DNA of 64,000 nucleotides from Cichorium intybus (lineage: Eukaryota; Streptophyta; Magnoliopsida; Asterales; Asteraceae). Within the stretch, counting starts at the first letter, position 1, and every line of letters starts with the position of its first letter. Below, in pieces: positions 56,731-64,000 of this stretch. The stretch lies in assembly GCA_023525715.1 (NCBI GenBank), contig CM042015.1, positions 84,702,750-84,766,749 of the forward strand, in the 5' to 3' direction. Below the pieces are notes generated by a model. The model had not been told where the DNA came from. It did no database searches and saw only the letters and a list, made by a program, of their open reading frames with translations. The position numbers and the translations under genes are program-made.

Positions 56731-56745
56731 GGCTCTGATACCAAC
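56731..56745 (-). other. Primer binding site (tRNA-iMet)
   Basis: The minus strand reads gttggtatcagagcc, one base inside the LTR edge; TGGTATCAGAGC is the canonical initiator-Met primer site. Confidence 0.9.
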
Positions 56746-56746
56746 T

Positions 56747-59520
56747 TGTGACACCCCATTTCTACTGTTTGCAAATACTATGGTTTTTTTCGTATAAATA
56801 CTTGGATACAAAAATACGGTTTAACAAAAACCGATTACTTACATGTTTAAAAACATTGGGTGTTACAAATCCATACCAAAACTAACCATAGTAAGCAAGA
56901 AAGGATTAACCTTGAGTCCAAGATAGGAGCTATGTGGGCTCCACTCCAGCTAAACTTCATCCAAATATAGCATAACATTTAACCTGGAATACATGGCATA
57001 AAAATAGAATACGTAAGACAATAATGTCTCGTGAGTTACATGAGTTTTAGACTCAAACCTTTAACTTCTTTTCAAATCTTTATATAAAACTTATGACTTA
57101 AATATCTTTCAAAATTTTAAAACATTATCATACCATAGTTCTTTATTCTTTTCAAAAATCATTACATATCATACCTTGCATACCATCTTCTTTCAAAACT
57201 TTATAATAGTAATATAATATAACTCTATACTTCCCAAAAATCATTTTATGACATACTTTACGAAAATAACTTCGTTCTTACTTTCTTTGACTGGTTTTAT
57301 AAGCTTGCTGGATTTTTATACTTAGGGCTTTAATCACTATAAGTGATACCCCAAGTCTCTATGGCTAGAAAGAACGGATCAATCCTCACCATAGAAGTGC
57401 TGAGGCGATCTACTTCGCGATGGGGCTTGTCCCCAGTAGACCCCTTACCTAACCCGGGAAGGTTGGAACATAGTTCCCTTACTAACGCTGCTTGCTACAA
57501 TCACCAGTCATACAAAACATTTTCTGCTTGCTTGACCATTACTTACATACATATAACTTGTGGCTAAACGCCAAACTTCATTATTTTATTTCACATAAAC
57601 CATATGTTTAAACATATCTTTAAAACATACTAAGCTTTATGCCAAAACATACTTCTCAACATCTTATGGCTATATGCCATTTATACTTGAAAACATATAC
57701 GGTTTGTAATCAGAACATACTTCTTAAATATCTTGTGGCTATATGCCATTCATACTTGAAAACATATATAACTTGTAATCAAAATATACTTGCACATAAT
57801 TGGTTCATAGACCAACATACTTCCACATAATTGGCTTATAGACCAAAACATAACTTCAAATATAACATTATACTTTCACAAACAAGTTAGAAATAACATT
57901 CTTGCATAAAATTTCACATATATAAATTTTACAAGAAATCTTGAAAATACTTACTTGCCATGTACCCCAGAATGGGTAAAAAAATACTGCATGTACTCAC
58001 CTCATGTATTGCTAGATGATCGACTACACGTTCCTTGTATTTATACTCTTTTGTGATTAAATAATCACTTGGCGTGAACCTATAATTAACATGTTATACA
58101 TTAAAATTCATGCTAACTGACTCTACAATTCATTAGAGTCCTTATAATACTATCTTGGATCATAATAAGTATATAACTTTAAAATAACCAACTTTAGTTA
58201 AGTTGTATTTTATACGTATTTTGCTACAGTACCCTCGGAGGGTCGTATTTCGATTCCGACAATTTCCCTTGAAATCTTATACCATTTTAGACTTGTGTTT
58301 CAAGTTTGAAGTCCATCGGACACATCTAGCTAAAATCTCAAAATCAAGTTTGGACAATTACTTGATTTTTAGCCACTGCTTGCTACAGTGATTTTCCGCG
58401 AGGTCGGATTATTGATTTAACAATTTTCCACATGTTTTCATACCATTTTAAGGCTATGGTATAAGTTACGGGTCGATCGGACAAGTCTAGCATCGAGTTC
58501 CAAACTCAAAAATTGGACAGAATGGATTTCCAGGGGGAACACGACTCGTGTGTTTTTCCTTCTATGGGACACACGACTCGTGTGTTTCCTGGGGTCTTTT
58601 TCCTTGGCTGATTTTTGTGCTGCAGGTCCTTTAGTCCGAGGGTTAAGTCCTTAATACGTATCTTAATCATTTTAAGGTCATTTTTAGGCCTTAAATAGCA
58701 CTTTACTTATAGTTTTAAACTATGGAATCAACAATTCCATTCCTTGGCTTAAAACATTCCCGTAATGCCCATTTTTTTGACCAAAAACCATTTTGTTTGA
58801 TTTTCTAGTTTGGTACGGATTTCTTACATTCTTTATGACCCTTTGGACTTGCTAAATCAATGGAAATCAGTTTCAAACCCATAAACCCAATTTCTAGGGT
58901 TCTTGAGCTCAAAACCCATTTCCATGGATTTAACCAAAATTTCAATAACTCTTTACAATTTAAGTATATCCACTTGATATTTTAGTATGACTTGACGGGA
59001 ATAAACTTATGGAACATTCCATGAACTTCATAAATCGAATTTTTCCAGCTTCCACACAAAGAAGATGATGAATAGTAGGAGTTCTTACCTTGTTTACTTA
59101 GAAATCTTCAATTCCAACTTCAATCTCTTGTAAAACTTCCTAAACTCCTTCTTCTTCCCGTGCCTCTTTACTCTCTCTCGATTCTTCTATAAAATTCTGG
59201 AGAAAGAGTGGTAATTCACTCTTTTTATGTTTATTTTTGTTATAAAATATTTGCATTTTGGTCCCTAAGCTTCCATTCTTTGGACTTTTGACACTAACAC
59301 TTATTTTGACCACTTGGAACTATAATTCTTGCATTTTTAGTCCTAAATCATAAATAAAGTTTATAGTAATTTCCACATTGGTCAAATGACCAATTTACCC
59401 TTTATATGAAAAATGACTAAATTACTCTTTCAATCATAATTTCTCATAAAAATGCACATAAAGCTTTAAATCACACAAAACTTATTTTACATATTTATTT
59501 TATAAATTTGGGTCGTTACA
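56747..59520 (-). repeat. 5' LTR of gene-carrying retrotransposon
   Basis: Same length as the left LTR. Differences seen are near 57886, 58384, 58614 and 58978. Confidence 0.95.
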
Positions 59521-60750
59521 TATACACTTGTTATAACCTAGAGTTGAGACGTATGAGACCTTAGAACTGTAGAGTCAGTGTAGTATGTATTTATTGAGTA
59601 TTTATATATATGATACTTGTATAGGTGGTGCTTCAAATACCATTGAGCACGGGAAAGGAAAAGGAATACGAGAAGCTTAGAGACTAGTAGCAACATCAAG
59701 GTGAGTTTTATGAGGATTTCTATAGTACATAGCAAAATGTTATTTTCAGAAAAGTAAGATTTTCCAAATGTTTGCAAATACTAAAGTTTTGGAAAATAGT
59801 TTTGAAAGTAGCTCTATACAAGAGCTTAGTGTTTAAAAGAGATTTTTAAGAAGTATGGTTTGCAAAGTATTTTGAAAGAAGTTCCTTATGTGAACTAAGA
59901 TGTCAAAACCAGTTTTTGAAAGTATTTTCAGTAAAGAGTTATAAAATGTTTGAGTATGAGTTGTTTACAAATTGCGTTCCATTTTGACCAATTTGAGATG
60001 TAATGAGATAAGTATTAAAGAAAGAAAGAAGTAAGAGCCAGATGTCTGGACTAGGATCACCCACATAATCGGGGGATCAGAAGACACTACTGGGATGGTA
60101 CCTCCCGTCGCGAAGTAGTTGTCTAGCTTAGTATACCCTTGTGCTTGAATCCGTTCCAAGTCACAAAGGGGAGACAGAATGAGCATAACCGAGCGGACGG
60201 ATCTGTTCTGTCCCGCAAGGGGAGCTAGTAGAATGAATTAAAATAACTTAATTCATGAGTTTCAGTTGGTCACCAGAAAATGAGAAAGAAAGCAGTTTTG
60301 AGAAAGAAAGTATTTTTAGAGTTTGAAAGTAAAGAAGAAAAGAAATTTTGAGATTTATGACATAAACCAGTTTTCAGCAAGTTTACTTGTAATATTTCAA
60401 GTCTTGAACAGAAAAAGTTTTGGGTCCAAACCCATATTACTCACGAGGCTTTATGTCTCACGTATACTATTTTTAAAATGCTATGTACTTAGGTGAAAGG
60501 AGCGGAGGCTGCAGTTGGGACCAGTTTATATACTGTAAGTTTAAATTATGGTTATCTGTATTGAGTCTGTAATACCCCTTGAGTTTAAGTTGTAAAATAA
60601 AAAAAAAATTAAGTGGCTACTTTATAGTCACGAGTTGTAAAATATGTTTGTAACATAAACTGTATTTGTATTTAAATATGGATTGAGAAAAGGGGTGTTA
60701 CAGGTGTCGCACCTCAGCTCGCCTTTCCCACCTCACCAAGCCCATGCCCA

Positions 60751-61200
60751 TAGTGGCGGATCCAGGAATTTTCATCGTAAGGGGCACTAGCCGTTATATA
60801 GTTTTTTTTGTTAAACACACAAACTAAACTTTCAAAGTTCAACAGCCTTAGCTAAAAAGAAAAATTTATTGTCGTCGAGAAGCATAAAAAAACAAAAAAA
60901 AATGATCATTGGGCTATTTTGGCTGTTGTTTGCCGAGAACCAAAAACCAAAAATGAATATGATCATTGGGCTATTTGGCTATTTGGCTATTTGGCTGTTG
61001 TTTGCAGAGAACCAAAAATTGAAAATGAATATGTATGTGCCCCTAAATTCAATCTATTGGAGTGGTAGCCCAATTATTTATTAAGGGCTTACAACTATAA
61101 TTTTTTTCCTTTAACCTATTTTAACATATAATTTGTATATAAAATTTTCATTGGGGGCACTTCCCCGAACCCCACTCTTTAACTCTTTTGTCCGCCCCTG
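60751..61200. mobile_element. hAT MITE, copy 1
   Basis: The 450-bp element has ends tagtggcgga and complement caggggcgga, and an 8-bp duplication catgccca (60743-60750, 61201-61208). An end-only remnant lies at about 61377-61430. Confidence 0.8.
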
Positions 61201-61661
61201 CATGCCCACCTCGCCCTAAATGTTGTTGTAGAGGAAGAAGTGGCAGCCATATGTTGAGGAGAGAGAAGATCTTCACCATGTTGAGCACTGGGCACGGTGT
61301 ATGCCGAGATCCACCACATAGGTGTCGAGATGCTTACCCTATTTTAACATATAATTGGTATACAACTTTTCAGATCATTGGGGGCACTTCCCCGGCCCCC
61401 ACTCTTTAAGTCTTGCATCCGCCCCTGCATGCCCACCTCGCGCTAATTGTTGTTGTGGAGGAAGAAGCGACAACCACATGTTGAGGAGAGAGAAGATCTT
61501 CACCATGCTGAGCACCGGGCACGGTGTATGCCAAGATCCACCTCATAGGTATATTGGGTTTACAAAAATTCAATAACGTTCCATTCCTAATGTTAAAGGG
61601 AGTGGCGTCGAAGGGTGTCGCACCTCAGCTCGCCTTTCCCACCTCACCAAGCCCATGCCCA

Positions 61662-62120
61662 TAGTGGCGGATCCAGGAATTTTCATCGTAAGGGGCACTA
61701 GCCGTTATATAGTTTTTTTTGTTAAACACACAAACTAAACTTTCAAAGTTCAACAGCCTTAGCTAAAAAGAAATGGCACAAGTTTTTTTTATTTACTTCT
61801 ATTTATTGTCGTTGAGAAACATAAAAAACAAAAAAAAATGATCATTGGGCTATTTTGGCTGTTGTTTGCCAAGAACCAAAAACCAAAAATGAATATGATC
61901 ATTGGGCTATTTGGCTGTTGTTTGCAGAGAACCAAAAATTGAAAATGAATATGTATGTGCCCCTAAATTCAATCTATTGGAGTGGTAGCCCAATTATTTA
62001 TTGAGGGCTTACAACTATAATTTTTTTCCTTTAACCTATTTTAACATATAATTTGTATATAAAATTTTCATTGGGGGCACTTCCCCGGCCCCCACTCTTT
62101 AACTCTTGCGTCCGCCCCTG
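61662..62120. mobile_element. hAT MITE, copy 2
   Basis: The same element with the same flanks, catgccca (61654-61661, 62121-62128), multiplied with the host segment rather than by separate insertion. An end-only remnant lies at about 62300-62345. Confidence 0.8.
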
Positions 62121-62484
62121 CATGCCCACCTCGCCCTAATTGTTGTTGTAGAGGAAGAAGTGGCAGCCATATGTTGAGGAGAGAGAAGATCTTCACCATG
62201 CTGAGCACTGGGCACGGTGTATGTCGAGATCCACCACATAGGTGTCGAGATGCTTACCCTATTTTAACATATAATTGGTATACAAATTTTCAGATCATTG
62301 GGGGCACTTCCTCGGCCCCCACTCTTTAACTCTTGTGTCCACCCCTGCATGCCCACCTCGCGCTAATTGTTGTTGTGGAGGAAGAAGCGACAACCACATG
62401 TTGAGGAGAGAGAAGACCTTCACCATGCTGAGCACCGGGCACGGTGTATGCCAAGATCCACCTCATAGGTCCCACCCCACCCCA

Positions 62485-62508
62485 CCCCCCCCCCCCCCCC
62501 CCCCCCCC
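62485..62508. repeat. Poly-C tract
   Basis: About 24 consecutive C, preceded by ccccacccc repeats. G-quadruplex-forming potential on the minus strand; length may be unreliable in assembly. Confidence 0.9.
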
Positions 62509-62509
62509 G

Positions 62510-63373
62510 CGAATCTAAGTGAGTGTGCATCGTCTATACCAAAACACGACATCAGATTTATAAAAAGGTTCCCCAAAATTAATGTCCAAAAACAAAAAGG
62601 CCAACTAATTCCAACGACACATAGATCAATAAGTTAACTGCCTTTTGTGTTGTATAACCTTCTCCATCTTTGTCAAAAAACATTTTTAATTAACTTAGTC
62701 TACATAGTTCTTTCTTACTTCTTTGTTGTTTTTGGAAGGTCCCAACTGGAACATCTTGAAGTTCACCATCTGCAACTTGCGATTCATCAACAAGAACATC
62801 TTTCATATTACCATTTACACATTTTCAACGTACATGTTATTTTGACTATTTGTCTTAACAATTCAGGAACATTATAAAAAAAGGAGTATATATATTGTCA
62901 ATAATAAGAGCGGGCACATTGTACTATTCGCTCCTTGTTTCAAACAAACTCCCAGCATTAGGGATGGCAGTCCAACCATGATCAAACCAAAACTTCAACC
63001 CACAATAATCAATTTAACGATAACCAAAATCCTGCCAAATTAAAATATCATGCAACTACAACCCTCCAATTTAGAGAATAATAATCTAAGTCGTCCAAAT
63101 TAATTAACACTAATTAAATTAGAAGGTATTACTTTCGTATCCTCCACTAAAATAGTCGGAAAGCCTGTATTAATACGTCAATATTGATGGGCAACCGCGG
63201 ATCCAGTTAGGGTTGCCATCCGAGACACTTAGATGCTAGAACTAGATGGAAAGACTAAACGATAAATAAATCGATTTTCAATAAACTCTTATTTAAATTA
63301 TAATTATCTACTTAATTAACACTAAGGATTAAAATTCGTTTTTAACAAACCTTAACAGAATATTTACGACTGA
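62510..63373. other. AT-rich intergenic, nothing recognised
   Basis: ORF 62647-62877 has no recognised family. No terminal repeats seen. Confidence 0.4.
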
Positions 63374-63381
63374 TACATAAT

Positions 63382-63943
63382 CAGGGGCGAGTTTACATAC
63401 ATGGTAGGTGGGTCCTATGAACCACCTTAATTTTTAGATTTTATAATAAATTATATAGGAAAATTTTTAGGAACCATCTTGAAATTTTTTTGGGACCTAC
63501 CTTATGGTGTTGACCCAAAACGGGTGATATAATTTTAAGACATAGTTAATTGATTTATAACTTTAACGATGCATATATCACATTGACGGTGGAGTAAAAA
63601 ATATTTGGTTTTTGTTAGTTATAAGAAGGATGATGGGAAGATTTATTATGGATTCCTTAAGTATCAAGCTTTCTTGTTCCTCTCCAACACTATTGAGTTG
63701 AGTTATTGAGTAAAAAAGTTAAAAAAATCCTAAACTTGATTTATTCCAAATTTAAACAATAAATGTTTGTTTTTTAGGTGGAATTAGTTTGAATTGGAGC
63801 GAGTTTCATCGGTTACCCATGTTTTACAATAGTGCATTGGATCCGTCCACTCGTCCACTCACTAGTATTTTTTTACTCTTTCATTTTTATCGATTTCACG
63901 TAAATAGGGAACCACGTGATTTTTTGTTCTAGATTCGCCACTG
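63382..63943. mobile_element. hAT MITE, 8-bp TSD
   Basis: The 562-bp element starts caggggcgag and ends with the complement of cagtggcgaatctag. It is flanked by tacataat (63374-63381, 63944-63951). Same family as 2144-2684 in opposite orientation. Confidence 0.8.
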
Positions 63944-64000
63944 TACATAATTAATAATAAAAAACTCGATGTAAAGAAAAACACTATCATAAAACGAAAT

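Larger units (their letters stand above)
50121..59520 (-). mobile_element. Gene-carrying LTR retrotransposon (no gag-pol), nearly identical LTRs
   Basis: The 9,400-bp element has LTRs at 50121-52894 and 56747-59520, each 2,774 bp. Comparing them by eye I find about four substitutions and no indel. The target duplication tatac is perfect (50116-50120, 59521-59525). Minus-strand orientation follows from the primer site (56731-56745) and purine tract (52898-52908). Near 53596-53640 the complement of a phrase like aatttcggggacaaaatttt recalls the sequence just after pol in plant chromovirus elements. Gag-pol is otherwise absent; an RWP-RK gene occupies the interior antisense. Movement would need enzymes from a related autonomous element. 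Confidence 0.92.
48807..60702 (+). mobile_element. Solo LTR (about 2.49 kb) split by a younger retrotransposon
   Basis: Starts tgtaagaacccgcg at 48807, ends ggggtgttaca at 60702, and is flanked by ggtgt (48802-48806, 60703-60707). The uninterrupted LTR is 48807-50120 plus 59526-60702. No internal region, PBS or second LTR is present, so it is a solo LTR. The unoccupied site is preserved in the tandem copy at about 61590-61640. Its sequence is distantly related to the inserted element's LTR read on the other strand. Confidence 0.88.
60703..62470. repeat. Tandem duplication, ~0.9-kb units with hAT MITEs
   Basis: 60707-61611 and 61615-62470 are near-copies. Each holds a hAT MITE and two versions of a segment that reads ACPPRxxCCCxGRS and STGHGVC in a plus frame (61188-61409, 61355-61576, 62275-62637). 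These frames are repeat-derived and probably not genes. Confidence 0.85.

Noticed and set aside
50121..59520. Large segmental duplication flanking a normal RWP-RK gene
   Set aside because: The repeats start TG and end CA, are bounded by a 5-bp TSD, and have a tRNA-Met primer site and a purine tract at the correct inner edges, so they are LTRs.
61188..61409. Cys-rich ORFs (ACPPRxxCCC) at 61188, 61355 and 62275 as a small secreted-protein family
   Set aside because: They arise from the tandemly repeated segment and MITE ends; no signal peptide and no support in a consistent frame.

Overview
The window is nuclear DNA of a flowering plant. Plant-type aromatic amino acid decarboxylase, RWP-RK, MYB and LRR kinase sequences, intron structure, and dense nested plant transposons all say so. 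A eudicot is likely and Asteraceae is a guess from the repeat style; nothing here fixes the species. Only about three reading frames look like intact genes: a tyrosine-decarboxylase-type enzyme (37982-39508, +), a four-exon RWP-RK transcription factor gene (54219-55837, +) that lies inside an LTR retrotransposon, and a small GRF zinc-finger gene (36349-36705, -) inside a Mutator-like element (MULE). All else is transposon, pseudogene, simple repeat or unrecognised AT-rich sequence.

Layout. 0-8 kb: end of an autonomous Helitron, hAT-type MITEs, and a long-inverted-repeat element set between TA arrays. 8-10.5 kb: a broken Copia copy holding a Pack-MULE that carries pieces of two MYB genes and an LRR kinase gene. 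10.5-15.3 kb: a minus-strand Helitron terminus, a Myb/SANT-type pseudogene, a repeat copy, and a truncated frameshifted decarboxylase pseudogene. 15.4-31.6 kb: the same repeat split by an 11-kb block that contains Ty3/gypsy remnants and a full-length decayed Copia element (20837-28514). 31.9-37 kb: a MULE with perfect 9-bp target duplications, a decayed MuDRA-like transposase and the antisense GRF gene. 38-40.2 kb: the intact decarboxylase. 40.2-46.7 kb: two head-to-tail non-autonomous Helitrons full of TA arrays. 46.7-48.1 kb: Copia fragment. 48.8-60.7 kb: a solo LTR split by the 9.4-kb RWP-RK-carrying element. 60.7-64 kb: tandemly repeated hAT MITEs.

The most interesting object is the element at 50121-59520. 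It has 2,774-bp LTRs that differ at about four sites, a 5-bp target duplication (tatac), a tRNA-iMet primer site and a polypurine tract, but no gag-pol. In its place, antisense to the element, sits an apparently complete host-type RWP-RK gene with its own TATA box and three introns. This looks like a very recent, mobile, gene-carrying retrotransposon. Elements were dated and delimited by eye from target duplications, terminal repeats and comparison of paralogous copies within the window; no alignment software or database was used.
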